From a virus, in IMG/VR virus record IMGVR_UViG_3300009496_000073, positions 1 to 24,215 of that record: a stretch of DNA of 24,215 nucleotides; one strand, given 5' to 3'. The notes below the pieces were generated by a model that was not told the origin of the DNA, did not search any database, and was given only the letters and a program-made list of their open reading frames with translations. How positions within the stretch are numbered: position 1 is the stretch's first letter; every line of letters begins with the position of its first letter. Shown in pieces: positions 1 through 7,931 of this stretch. Made by a program: the position numbers and the translations under genes.

Positions 1-276
1 ATTGCTCCATTGATTGTTTTCAAATTCAAATGACTCTCCATCAATATCTGGAAACTCTGGTGCCCAGTCAACATCAACTTCTGCGTTCCAGTTTAACTGT
101 TTTCCTAATTCGTAAAGTTTTTTAATGCGATTATCTTGAACTGTGTAATCCCAATTGTAAGAACCCGTTAAGGGAGTTTGAAATATTTCCACAACATCTG
201 TGGGATTAAGATTTACAGGATATTCCCCATCATGCAAAACGATCTCTCGTGGAGTTTGGCCTTTTATAATTTTCAT
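1..276 (-). CDS. Partial CDS, possible ferritin-like/diiron protein (N-terminal 92 residues)
   Basis: An open frame runs leftward from an ATG at 276-274 to the window edge without a stop, giving 92 residues. It is too close to the edge to be complete. The segment at about residues 52-80 reads SYNWDYTVQDNRIKKLYELG and then QLNWNAEVDVDW. This WDY...R(I)xKLYExGK...WNAxxDxDW pattern resembles, from memory, the N-terminus of ferritin-like/R2-like diiron proteins. The iron-binding residues would lie outside the window, so the function is only a suggestion. The gene follows the tail fibre after 9 bp, and no Shine-Dalgarno sequence is visible before its ATG. A T4-type late promoter octamer sits immediately upstream, inside the fibre stop codon region. 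Alternative: a hypothetical virion or metabolic protein of unknown fold. Confidence 0.6.
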   Translation of the reverse strand, partial: MKIIKGQTPREIVLHDGEYPVNLNPTDVVEIFQTPLTGSYNWDYTVQDNRIKKLYELGKQLNWNAEVDVDWAPEFPDIDGESFEFENNQWSN

Positions 277-282
277 ATTAAT

Positions 283-290
283 TATTTATA
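283..290 (-). promoter_or_regulatory. T4-type late promoter motif TATAAATA
   Basis: The minus strand reads TATAAATA here, an exact match to the T4 late promoter consensus. It overlaps the last codon and stop of the tail fibre gene. By the usual T4 spacing transcription would begin about 6 bases downstream, essentially at the ATG of the next gene (276), so the message would have almost no leader. It may be a real late promoter or a chance match in AT-rich sequence. Confidence 0.4.
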
Positions 291-3200
291 CTAAGATTTC
301 TACTACGCCTTCAGTAATTTGTAAATGCTCTGAAATTGCTTTACCTATTACGCACACCGCAGGAGTCTGATATCCTTTGAATGGTGCTACCTCGGCATGT
401 CCTGGTGTATCACTTGCAATTAATACATCACCTTTTCTTACAGGTCCTTTTACTTTACAAGGAATACGTCCACGTAATGCTACTGCTACTACATGGTCAC
501 CTTCTAATCCTTCATTCATTAAATGAGCTGGATTAGTTGTTACAACACCTGCTATTGCTGGTGTGTTTTTGCTGGTTGATTGCGTTACTTCTGCAGAACC
601 ACCTAATATTAAAACTGTTCCTGGTTCGTAATCAGCATCACCTAAATAGTTCTCAGCCAAGTCAGCATATTGAGCCTGTGTTGCTGTTGCTGTTATAGTT
701 CCTGCGGCAAAATTACCTGAGGCATCTCTTGCTACAACTTTGTTTGCAGTATTTGTCGTTGTGGCATCTACAGCCACATCGTCTGCATTTACAGTAATAT
801 AACTACCAGCACCTACGGCAAATGTTCTACTTGCGGCTATTGTTCCACCACCTGTTAAACCACCACCTGCTGTAAGGGTAACACCTGTGTGATCAATATG
901 TTCATTAGCAACATAACCACTTAAACTGTGAATGTCGATAGCACTATCGTCTGTGCTAATTTCACCTGAACTAATGTTAATGCCTGTTCCTGCACTAAAG
1001 TGAGCTCTTACTTCTGTAGCACTTGGACCTGTATATGTGAATACACCAGTTCCTGAATTATATGCTAATGATCCATCGCCACCTGAGTCTGTTACTGAAA
1101 CTGCCGCTCTGGCTCTTGCTGTTGTATGATATAAATTAGTTGAACCTTCTGACAAGTTGTCAGTTGTGTTATTGCCAATTGCTGTATTTGCCTGAGTTTG
1201 TATGTCTGCTGGTATTATTTCTATGTTATTAGCATTAACACTTATACCTGTGCCTCCAATTACATTAAGTGTTACATCGCCTGATGTGCCACCGCCTGTT
1301 AAACCCGAACCTGCAACAACTTCACTGATGTCACCTGCGTCGTTAGTAAAACTAATTACACCAGTTGAACTGTTGTAACTTAAATCTCCACCTGCACTAA
1401 TTGCCGCTCTGGCTCTTGCTGTTGTATGATATAAATTAGTTGAACCTTCTGTTAAATTATCTGTTGTATTTGTGCCAATTACTGTATTGGCTCTTGCATC
1501 TGTAAAATATAAATTAGTTGAACCTTCTGCTAGGTCGTCTGTATCAAAAGCACCCATGTTTACAGCGATATCGTTTGTATTTACTGTAATACCTGTTCCT
1601 GCACCAACAGCCAATGTAACATCTCCGTTAGTTCCACCGCCTGTTAAACCGTTACCAGCACTAACACCGGTAATGTCTGCTGTATTTGTATTAGTAATTG
1701 TAATTGCACTTCCGCTGTGCGAAACACTAATACCTGATCCACCACTAAATGTTAAAAGTTCATTACTGCTAATATCTACATTGCCTGCTGAACCTGTTGT
1801 AAATTTCCAACTAGCATAATTATCTGCTGTAGTTGTAAATGCACCTGTGCTACTGTTGTAACTTAATAGTCCACTAGCACTAAAGGCGCCTCTGATTGCA
1901 TTTATGTCTCCGTCTATTGTGATTACATTTCCGGATTCTGTAGCATTAGTATATGTTCCACCGTCAATACTTCTAATGTAATATCTTATTGTGCCGTTAC
2001 CAAGTGTTTTACTGCCTTGTAATATATCAACACCTGTAGCACCTACGTCTACAGATTGAATATCACCTGAGAATCCTGTTGTTGTTAAAACACCATTTGT
2101 TGCATTAAGACCTGAACCGGCTATTGCTGAAACTAGGTCTGCTATACTTTCTTTCTTAGAACTGTTGTCTGTTGCATCTATAATTGCAACACTATCATTT
2201 GCAACATCTACTGTTGCCGCTGTTAATTCGTTTAGGTCTAGTGCAAATGTTCTTGAAGCAGATATATCACCGCCGCCACTTAACCCGTTTCCTGCTGTTA
2301 ATGTAACACTACTGTGATCAATATGTTCGTTTGCTACAAAACCACTTAAATTATCATGAACAATAGCACTATCATTTGTTTGTATACTATCTGCATTTAC
2401 AGTTATACCTGTTCCTGCACCAATGTTAAATGTTCTACTTGTGGTAATATCGCCTCCGCCAGTCATACCATCACCTGCTGTTAATGTAACACCTGAGTGA
2501 TCAATATGTTCGTTTGCTACAAAGCCACTTAAATTATCATGAACAATTTCCGAATCATTTGTTGTTAATGTTCTATCTGCTGTAAGGTTACCGCCACCAC
2601 TTAAACCAGTGCCAGTATTAATATTTCTATTTTTTAATGTTGTAATATCACTAGTGTTTGTTGTTACAACTCCACCAATGTTAGCATCGTCATTTAAGGC
2701 TGTTGCTATTTCGCCTAGTGTATCAAGTGCCGCCGGAGCCGCTCCTAATACCATGTTAATTCTGTTGTTTACATAATCTGTTGAAGCAACACTATTGTCG
2801 CTATCTGAATTTGCTTCTGTATTGACTGTTACTGTGGCACCTGTTAAATTCACAATACCTGTGAATGTTTTGTTGCCGTTAATAGTTTGAGTATCTGCTT
2901 TAGTAACAACTGTGCTGTCTATAGCAATTGTGCCACTACTAATATCTATTCCAGTTCCACCTGTAAAATGTGCTCTTACTTCACTTGCATTAGGACCTGT
3001 ATATGTAAATACACCAGTTGAACTGTTATATGCTAAACTTCCATCACCACCTGCGTCTGTGGCACTAATTAATGTTCTTACTTCAGAGTCAAAGTTTGTT
3101 AGTTGCGACTTAGGTATTGCTATGTTTACATTTGCCGCCGCTGTTAATTGTCCTTGTGCGTTTACAGTATAAGTTGGTATTGCTGTTGCACTACCGTAAT

Positions 3201-3960
3201 TTGCGGCTCCAACACCTGTTGCTGAAATACTTACTGCTCCAGATGAGATGCTAATACCTGTGCTACCACTAAAGTGTGCTCTTACTTCACTTGCACTTGG
3301 ACCTGTATATGTAATAACACCTGATGTGCTATTATAAGAAAGGCTTCCATCTCCGCCACTGTCAGTTACTGAAACCTTGCTTCTGATAGTTGCATCGGAT
3401 ATATTAAACTGTCCTGCACTATATGTTGTATTTGTTCCTGCTGAAAAATGTGCTCTTACGTTTGAAGCAGAGTTATCTATCCTTGCTTGTATCTCTGCTA
3501 GACTTGGGCCTGTGTAAGTAATTACACCTGTCGATGAATTATATGCTAAACTTCCATCACCACCTGCATCAGTTACACTAATACTTGCTCGGGCCCTTGC
3601 ATCTGTATAATAAAGATTTGAACCTTCTGTTAAGTCGGCTGTGGTTAGACCTGCTAGGCTACTTGGAGCACCTGTAACATTACCTGTTAAGTTACCAATA
3701 AATCCTGCAGATGCTGTAATGGATTTACTAAAATCGAAAGTATTAGAACTATCTGAAAAACTTAGGGTAGCATTACTGTTATTACTGTTTAAAACTATAC
3801 TGGATGTAACATTATCGCCATCACTGTTTACAGTAAAAACATTTCCTGCTAAATTAGTTACACTGACCGTTGTGTTCTCTTGAATAAGATCGCCAGTAAC
3901 CCGAAGTTTACCTTTTACTATTAGTTCCTCATCAGGTCCTATAACTGTTCTTTTTGCCAT
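286..3960 (-). CDS. Long repetitive tail fibre protein
   Basis: A 1224-residue protein built of short beta-rich, Gly/Ser/Thr/Asn-rich modules, typical of marine myovirus tail fibres. Recurring modules include DAGGDGSLAYNSSTGV followed by TYTGPS and EVRAHF (about five copies), LTAGxGLTGGGxxxxxRTF, LSGFVANEHIDH, GAGTGITVN and EGSTNLYxTxARA. There are no membrane segments. The last ~129 residues (from 1096, QYADLAENYLGDADYEPGTV) are non-repetitive and may form a compact C-terminal domain of the kind that ends marine phage fibres. The ATG has an AGGA upstream and a GATAAATA late promoter about 27 bases before it. The gene lies behind the capsid gene and its terminator, so it is an independent late unit. 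The fibre assignment rests on composition, repeats and context; the exact receptor role is unknown. Confidence 0.85.
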   Translation of the reverse strand: MAKRTVIGPDEELIVKGKLRVTGDLIQENTTVSVTNLAGNVFTVNSDGDNVTSSIVLNSNNSNATLSFSDSSNTFDFSKSITASAGFIGNLTGNVTGAPSSLAGLTTADLTEGSNLYYTDARARASISVTDAGGDGSLAYNSSTGVITYTGPSLAEIQARIDNSASNVRAHFSAGTNTTYSAGQFNISDATIRSKVSVTDSGGDGSLSYNSTSGVITYTGPSASEVRAHFSGSTGISISSGAVSISATGVGAANYGSATAIPTYTVNAQGQLTAAANVNIAIPKSQLTNFDSEVRTLISATDAGGDGSLAYNSSTGVFTYTGPNASEVRAHFTGGTGIDISSGTIAIDSTVVTKADTQTINGNKTFTGIVNLTGATVTVNTEANSDSDNSVASTDYVNNRINMVLGAAPAALDTLGEIATALNDDANIGGVVTTNTSDITTLKNRNINTGTGLSGGGNLTADRTLTTNDSEIVHDNLSGFVANEHIDHSGVTLTAGDGMTGGGDITTSRTFNIGAGTGITVNADSIQTNDSAIVHDNLSGFVANEHIDHSSVTLTAGNGLSGGGDISASRTFALDLNELTAATVDVANDSVAIIDATDNSSKKESIADLVSAIAGSGLNATNGVLTTTGFSGDIQSVDVGATGVDILQGSKTLGNGTIRYYIRSIDGGTYTNATESGNVITIDGDINAIRGAFSASGLLSYNSSTGAFTTTADNYASWKFTTGSAGNVDISSNELLTFSGGSGISVSHSGSAITITNTNTADITGVSAGNGLTGGGTNGDVTLAVGAGTGITVNTNDIAVNMGAFDTDDLAEGSTNLYFTDARANTVIGTNTTDNLTEGSTNLYHTTARARAAISAGGDLSYNSSTGVISFTNDAGDISEVVAGSGLTGGGTSGDVTLNVIGGTGISVNANNIEIIPADIQTQANTAIGNNTTDNLSEGSTNLYHTTARARAAVSVTDSGGDGSLAYNSGTGVFTYTGPSATEVRAHFSAGTGINISSGEISTDDSAIDIHSLSGYVANEHIDHTGVTLTAGGGLTGGGTIAASRTFAVGAGSYITVNADDVAVDATTTNTANKVVARDASGNFAAGTITATATQAQYADLAENYLGDADYEPGTVLILGGSAEVTQSTSKNTPAIAGVVTTNPAHLMNEGLEGDHVVAVALRGRIPCKVKGPVRKGDVLIASDTPGHAEVAPFKGYQTPAVCVIGKAISEHLQITEGVVEILV
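1102..1150 (-). repeat. 49-bp exact direct repeat, copy 1 (within fibre gene)
   Basis: This 49-bp stretch is identical to 1402-1450. The two copies lie exactly 300 bp (100 codons) apart and in the same frame, encoding the EGSTNLYHTTARARAA module. Flanking sequence is similar but diverged, so this looks like a recent module duplication or a gene-conversion tract. Confidence 0.9.
1402..1450 (-). repeat. 49-bp exact direct repeat, copy 2 (within fibre gene)
   Basis: Identical to 1102-1150 and encoding the same fibre module. A more diverged relative follows at about 1495-1530 (EGSTNLYFTDARA). Confidence 0.9.
2314..2364 (-). repeat. 51-bp direct repeat, copy 1 (50/51 identical)
   Basis: Matches 2497-2547 with one mismatch, 183 bp (61 codons) apart and in frame. 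It encodes the IVHDNLSGFVANEHIDH module of the fibre. A third, more diverged copy lies near 890-945. Confidence 0.9.
2497..2547 (-). repeat. 51-bp direct repeat, copy 2
   Basis: Second copy of the 2314-2364 repeat with one silent third-position difference, within the fibre gene. Confidence 0.9.
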
Positions 3961-3986
3961 TCTTAAATCCTATGAATTAGTAATAC

Positions 3987-3994
3987 TATTTATC
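3987..3994 (-). promoter_or_regulatory. Late promoter GATAAATA for the tail fibre
   Basis: The minus strand reads TTTGATAAATAGTA. The GATAAATA core differs from the T4 late consensus only at the first base and is shared with five other intergenic sites in this window. It lies between the capsid terminator and the fibre ATG, so it would start an independent late fibre transcript. Confidence 0.7.
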
Positions 3995-4011
3995 AAAGTA
4001 TGTCATCAGTC

Positions 4012-4041
4012 AAAAAAAAGCACACCCTAAGGTGTGCTTTT
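4012..4041 (-). terminator. Intrinsic terminator after the major capsid gene
   Basis: On the minus strand an 11-bp perfect stem (AAAAGCACACC / GGTGTGCTTTT) with a 4-base loop (TTAG) is followed by a run of eight T in total. It sits 23 bp past the gp23 stop codon. It is the clearest intrinsic terminator in the window and separates the capsid transcript from the fibre unit. Confidence 0.92.
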
Positions 4042-4064
4042 AATTGTTTCCTGTAAATTAATTC

Positions 4065-5210
4065 TTACTGGAATGCAACGTTTGACAATGTAATTGCGTC
4101 AACGTAATCTGCCGCGTTACCCAATGAACTTGCAGTATTAGTAAGTTCTTTATAACCATATCTGGTCATGAAACTTACAACTGGTTCAAATGTGCTTGGA
4201 TCCATAACTGGACCTGTGCTCATTAATGGGATATAAGGACAATAGAATGCCGGAGCATCAGTTTCGCTTGATCCTTTGTAACCAACAAGAACCTTAGTTC
4301 CGTCAGCCGCATAGTTATCAGCAAATACTCTGATTGTTCCATTTAAAGTTCCAACAAACTTAGTGTTTACTGGTGCTTCAAAAGAACCTTCTGTTGTTCT
4401 TGCAAATGTTGATGTAGATGCACTTTGTAAAATAGTAAGTGCTTCTGGAGATACAACGATATAGTTACCAGCACCACGTCTTGTTCTAGCCGCGATTCTG
4501 TTAGCCGCTCTGTTGATCTCAATTGCCAATAATGCATGTCTGTCACCTACGTATGAAGGTGTGTAAGCGGATGCTAAAGCATTGAAGTCTAAAGTAGTTC
4601 CAGATCCTGCTAGAGTTCTTAGTGAACCGATAATTTCTTGGTCGATTTCAACTACGATCTCTTGTGCTAGAGCCTGCATAATTTCTGCTTCTACGTCAAC
4701 ACCGTGCATTGCTTCTGCATCTTGTGCCGCTTCAAATGTCCATCTAGCACTTAAACGTCTTGTCTTTGCTTCGACAGTTTCTTTTAAGATTTGGATTGAC
4801 ATTTTTCTTCCTGCAACACCCTCAGCCGCCGCTGTAGCGTCTGGAGTTCCTGCATAAGAATTAGCAAGTTGGAACGGACTTAAAGCCTCGTCACCTGCAC
4901 TTGCTCCACCACCTGTTTCCGCATAACGGACTCTTAGTGTGTGGATTTGCCCTACTGGGCCAGTCATAGGTTGAACACCTACTAATTCGTTAGCGATAAC
5001 TGAAGGCATAACCCTTCTGATTAACGGTAACATTACTTTGTTTAATGTTGCTACTGAACCTGCACCAGTTGCCCCTGCTGTAGCCGCCTCATTCAAATAG
5101 CTCTTGCTATTTTCGAGAACGACGTCCAATGAAGTTTTTCTGTTTCCAGAAAGTCCTTCTAAAAGAGCCTCCTTGGTTGCGGACCAGTTGCTTTCAAATA
5201 AATCTGCCAT
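4065..5210 (-). CDS. 23: Major capsid protein (T4 gp23 family)
   Basis: The 381-residue protein forms the hexameric lattice of the head. The N-terminal third carries the most conserved gp23 segment, LPLIRRVMPSVIANELVGVQ followed by MTGPVGQIHTLRVRYA (about residues 60-97). The C-terminus has the usual ...GYKELTN... tail. A gp21-type cleavage motif (L/I-x-E) is present as L39-N40-E41|A42, so a propeptide of about 41 residues is expected to be removed during maturation; that is an inference from T4. It is short: T4 gp23 is 521 residues and marine relatives are usually longer than this, so the insertion domain is probably reduced or absent. The ATG has AGGAG upstream, gp22 ends 15 bp before it, and a strong terminator follows. 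Confidence 0.96.
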   Translation of the reverse strand: MADLFESNWSATKEALLEGLSGNRKTSLDVVLENSKSYLNEAATAGATGAGSVATLNKVMLPLIRRVMPSVIANELVGVQPMTGPVGQIHTLRVRYAETGGGASAGDEALSPFQLANSYAGTPDATAAAEGVAGRKMSIQILKETVEAKTRRLSARWTFEAAQDAEAMHGVDVEAEIMQALAQEIVVEIDQEIIGSLRTLAGSGTTLDFNALASAYTPSYVGDRHALLAIEINRAANRIAARTRRGAGNYIVVSPEALTILQSASTSTFARTTEGSFEAPVNTKFVGTLNGTIRVFADNYAADGTKVLVGYKGSSETDAPAFYCPYIPLMSTGPVMDPSTFEPVVSFMTRYGYKELTNTASSLGNAADYVDAITLSNVAFQ

Positions 5211-5225
5211 TTTAAATACTCCTAA

Positions 5226-6338
5226 TTATTTTGAAAGTCCGGCTAATTTTCTGAGGACGTCTATTTCGACGACTCCAGTTTCGTCATTGGCATTGGCTGT
5301 TTGCACAGTCGCCTTATCACCAGTGTGTTCTTTCTTTACCACTGATTCTGACAATGTCTTCTTCACTCTTGGTGTTTCGCCATCTAAAACAGATGGGAGA
5401 TACTTATTGAATTGCTTCTCTAAGTTCTCTGTCTTAACACTTTCAAGTAGGTCTGACATAATTTCTTTCTTCTCTTTGCCTAATGGGCTCATTAACTCAT
5501 TCAACTTCTCTTTTCTTTCGAATCGATCGTTTGCAACTTTAAGTTTAGATTCTACTAATTTAGCAGTCTCATGTTCTTTAGCAATTCTTTCGTTTGCTTC
5601 GTTAAGTTTTAAATCCATTTCAGCGATTTGTTTCTGTAAATTCTTAAGATCTTTGCTTTCGTTTAGGTAACTACTACCATATTCGTTAGCAAATGATTCA
5701 AAAATTCTTCGACCAAAGTCATTCTCACGAGCCTTAGTAATGTCATCACGGAATGATTTAACTTCTTTCGAGATAACGTTGTTTACAACGCCTTCTACTT
5801 TGTCAGCCGCTTTTCTAATAAAGTCTGCTTTTGACTCAGCAAGTTGTTTCTTACCTTCTTTTACCATTTTGACTTTTTGCTCAACTAAAGATTTTTTATC
5901 TTCGTGGAATTCAGTTAGTTCACCAGCAAGTTGTTCTGTTACGAACTCATCAAGTTTTTCAACGTGTTCACTTACTCTTGTTCTATCTGCACGAAGTTCT
6001 CTCACTTCACTTGCAACCGCTTGGGTTACAAACTTGTCAAGTAGTTTAGCATGTTCACTAATGGCTTTGTGATATTTGACTCTGTCTTGTGCTAGGGATT
6101 GTTTCTCTTCTGCAATCTGTGATATCTCTGCTGTAACTTTTTCTGAGATAAATTTGTCCATTGCTTCTACGATTTGACTTTTGTCATGTTCGTATCGCTG
6201 AGCAAATTCTTCTCTAAGTTCCGCAGTGAGTTCTTCTCTTGCTTCAGAGATTTTACTTTCCCATGCTTCTTGAAGACCTGTCTTAACTTCTTCAGTTAAT
6301 TCTGTTCCTTCAAGTAGGTCGTTAAATGTCACTGCCAT
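5226..6338 (-). CDS. 22: Prohead scaffold/core protein (T4 gp22-like)
   Basis: A 370-residue, highly charged protein rich in Lys, Glu and Ala, with long heptad-like helices over nearly the whole length. Repeated K-x-DKFV and LDEFVTE-type segments occupy roughly residues 60-150. The middle (about 180-330) is predicted coiled coil, and the C-terminal tail ends ...VLRKLAGLSK. It has no enzymatic motif or membrane segment. Its place between the prohead protease and the major capsid gene is the T4 position of gene 22, whose product forms the internal core that is digested by gp21. The start has GGAGA upstream. The assignment is from position and composition, because scaffold sequences diverge fast. 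Confidence 0.88.
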   Translation of the reverse strand: MAVTFNDLLEGTELTEEVKTGLQEAWESKISEAREELTAELREEFAQRYEHDKSQIVEAMDKFISEKVTAEISQIAEEKQSLAQDRVKYHKAISEHAKLLDKFVTQAVASEVRELRADRTRVSEHVEKLDEFVTEQLAGELTEFHEDKKSLVEQKVKMVKEGKKQLAESKADFIRKAADKVEGVVNNVISKEVKSFRDDITKARENDFGRRIFESFANEYGSSYLNESKDLKNLQKQIAEMDLKLNEANERIAKEHETAKLVESKLKVANDRFERKEKLNELMSPLGKEKKEIMSDLLESVKTENLEKQFNKYLPSVLDGETPRVKKTLSESVVKKEHTGDKATVQTANANDETGVVEIDVLRKLAGLSK

Positions 6339-6354
6339 TGTAGTTCTCCTACTT

Positions 6355-6984
6355 CTATAATTTTAGTTCATTGATAAAATCAGTTATTGATTTCATCAAA
6401 TATTTTTCTGCACTTTTATCGTGTGTTACAGACGATGCAAGTTCGTGTAGAACTGCTCCGCCTCTCATGTTAAATAAACTTTCATAGATAGTCTTTGGGT
6501 AGGCATCAGGGGCACTTGGTTGTGCCACAATGTCCACTGTTACTATGTCGAAGTCGGAAACTTTACCACTTTCGTTTACGTTTCCGCTTCCTCGACTGGA
6601 TACACCAAGTTTAGCACCTGCTTTTAACAATGCTTTCGCTATGTTACCCATCGGTGTTTCTATGATTTTTAATTTTCCTAGACCATTTGCATCATCTACA
6701 TGCATATCAGTTATAATATGACTGACACGGTCTAAATTAATCTGTAGTTCCTCTGGATGGTCTAATTCGCCCATCACAGTTTCACCTTTTTGCAACCTGG
6801 TTCTCACACTTTCTACGGCTTTTGCTATTTCAGTTCTAGGATATACTCTTCCATTTTGATTTTTAACATCTCCTTGGATGAATAATCCTTGCATGAATAG
6901 TTCTTTACCATCTGGTGATTCAACTAATTGAACTTTAGATTGTTCAGGACTTATATATTCATACAGTTGTCTTATAGCCGCCAT
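6355..6984 (-). CDS. 21: Prohead core protease (T4 gp21, peptidase S77 family)
   Basis: A 209-residue serine protease that digests the scaffold and trims capsid proteins before DNA packaging. The length is close to T4 gp21 (212). The herpesvirus-assemblin-like fold is marked by NGRVYPR (residues 44-50), GELDHPEE with the likely catalytic His76, and GVSSRGSG with the likely nucleophile at Ser129 or Ser130. The C-terminal region ends in a charged helix (SAEKYLMKSITDFINELKL). The ATG is preceded by AAGGAG. The gene sits between the acidic protein and gp22, as in T4. Expected cleavage sites (L/I-x-E) occur in gp23. Confidence 0.95.
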   Translation of the reverse strand: MAAIRQLYEYISPEQSKVQLVESPDGKELFMQGLFIQGDVKNQNGRVYPRTEIAKAVESVRTRLQKGETVMGELDHPEELQINLDRVSHIITDMHVDDANGLGKLKIIETPMGNIAKALLKAGAKLGVSSRGSGNVNESGKVSDFDIVTVDIVAQPSAPDAYPKTIYESLFNMRGGAVLHELASSVTHDKSAEKYLMKSITDFINELKL

Positions 6985-7012
6985 AGTTTACTCCTTCAGT
7001 AAATAAAAAGAC

Positions 7013-7804
7013 TTATGCCTTTTTAGGTTCAACGTTAATGTTGTCTGTTGGTGTGTGGTCTTTTGGTTTGTTGTCGCCTTTATTTCCTTCGCCACCGTCT
7101 TTATTGTCTATGCCGCCTTTGACGCCATCTACTTTAAAGTTTTTCTTTGGTGATTTAGAAAGTGGTGATTCGCTATTATCTGCTTCTCCACCTTTAGGCT
7201 CTGCTACGTTATCTGATAACTTAGTTGCTTCTTCAACAACTTCGTCTTCGTCTGTAGCCTCGTCTAGGTCATATTCAACTGATTCCATGTCCATTTCGTC
7301 GCCCATTTCCATTTCGTCTTCCATGTCCATTTCTAATTCTTCAGCATCATCACCTTCGCCGCCTTCTTCATCGGCTAAAAGTTTTTCAAATTCTGCTTTA
7401 AGATCTTCTAGTTCGTCTTCTAGTTCGTCGACTTTATCTTCTAAATCGCCTTCACCTTCTTCTTCACCCATCTCATCGCCGTCGATTTCTTCTTCGTTAT
7501 CTCTTAAGATATCGTCTTCGAAGTCATTTGATTGATCAATTACTTCATCAACTTCAAATTCTTCTTCAACAGCCTCTTCTTCTGATTCTTCAGCCTCTTC
7601 AACTGCTTCTTCTTCTGATTCTTCTGCTTCTTCTACAGTTTCTTCAACTTCTTCGCTGTCAGATGAGTCCTCATCAAGCACTTTTTCGTATTCTGCTCTT
7701 GCTTTTGCAACAACATATTCGTGAAGTGCCTCTTCGGCTTTCTCATTTTCTTCAGCAAGGAGAAGTTCAAGAATTTCTTCTAATTTTGTTCTTGATTCTG
7801 ACAT
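7013..7804 (-). CDS. Highly acidic prohead-core-type protein
   Basis: The protein is 263 residues when started at the ATG at 7804-7802, which has a perfect GGAGG 5 bases upstream. A longer reading from 7831 would begin inside a hairpin and lacks a ribosome binding site. Residues about 50-190 are almost pure Glu/Asp with Ser/Ala/Val, including two near-identical VEEAEESEEEA units. The last ~70 residues are Lys/Gly/Asn/Asp-rich and end EPKKA. There is no hydrophobic segment. It sits between the small gp67-position gene and the prohead protease, so a role as an internal core or scaffold component (like acidic T4 gp67/gp68) is likely. I do not recognise a named family; the assignment rests on context and composition. 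Confidence 0.75.
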   Translation of the reverse strand: MSESRTKLEEILELLLAEENEKAEEALHEYVVAKARAEYEKVLDEDSSDSEEVEETVEEAEESEEEAVEEAEESEEEAVEEEFEVDEVIDQSNDFEDDILRDNEEEIDGDEMGEEEGEGDLEDKVDELEDELEDLKAEFEKLLADEEGGEGDDAEELEMDMEDEMEMGDEMDMESVEYDLDEATDEDEVVEEATKLSDNVAEPKGGEADNSESPLSKSPKKNFKVDGVKGGIDNKDGGEGNKGDNKPKDHTPTDNINVEPKKA

Positions 7805-7830
7805 TGTGGCCTCCTTAATTAAGAATCGCA

Positions 7831-7852
7831 ATTATCACATACATGTGATAAT
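7831..7852 (-). repeat. 10-bp-arm inverted repeat in leader of acidic protein gene
   Basis: A perfect palindrome with arms ATTATCACAT / ATGTGATAAT and a 2-base centre (AC on the plus strand). It lies about 26 bp upstream of the acidic protein's ATG and ahead of its GGAGG. No T-run follows on either strand, so it is not an intrinsic terminator. It could be a protein-binding operator or a 5' mRNA hairpin. Confidence 0.75.
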
Positions 7853-7862
7853 CCGCATTTAA

Positions 7863-7870
7863 TACTTATA
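7863..7870 (-). promoter_or_regulatory. Late-promoter-like TATAAGTA
   Basis: The minus strand reads TATAAGTA, one mismatch from TATAAATA. It lies just upstream of the 7831-7852 palindrome and would produce a leader starting with that hairpin. It is a weaker match than the GATAAATA sites and may be fortuitous. Confidence 0.35.
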
Positions 7871-7903
7871 GTGGTATGGGTGTATTATAGGTTATATGGT
7901 GTG

Positions 7904-7928
7904 TTTTTGGCTCAAAATGATCCAAAAA
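7904..7928. repeat. 7-bp inverted repeat after the small head gene
   Basis: TTTTTGG and CCAAAAA flank an 11-base spacer just past the stop of the 67-residue gene (stop at 7932). Neither strand has a following T-run beyond the stem itself, so it is at best a weak terminator or an RNA-stabilising hairpin. Confidence 0.45.
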
Positions 7929-7931
7929 TGT

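Noticed and set aside
1472-1819. 115-codon plus-strand ORF opposite the tail fibre gene
   Set aside because: Antisense of repetitive fibre modules; Val/Pro/Leu-rich artefact with no ribosome binding site.
5104-5670. 188-codon plus-strand ORF opposite gp23 and gp22
   Set aside because: It spans the junction of two well-supported opposite-strand genes and is Ser/Phe/Leu-rich shadow sequence.
7038-7535. 165-codon plus-strand ORF, almost all Ser/Pro/Leu
   Set aside because: It is the antisense of the Glu/Asp-rich acidic gene (GAA/GAT read backwards gives Ser/Phe/Ile codons). The composition is an artefact and there is no ribosome binding site.
7884-7915. TATAAT (minus, 7889-7884) with TTGAGC as a sigma-70 promoter
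   Set aside because: Spacing is 20 bp and the -35 match is poor, with no extended -10; too weak to call.
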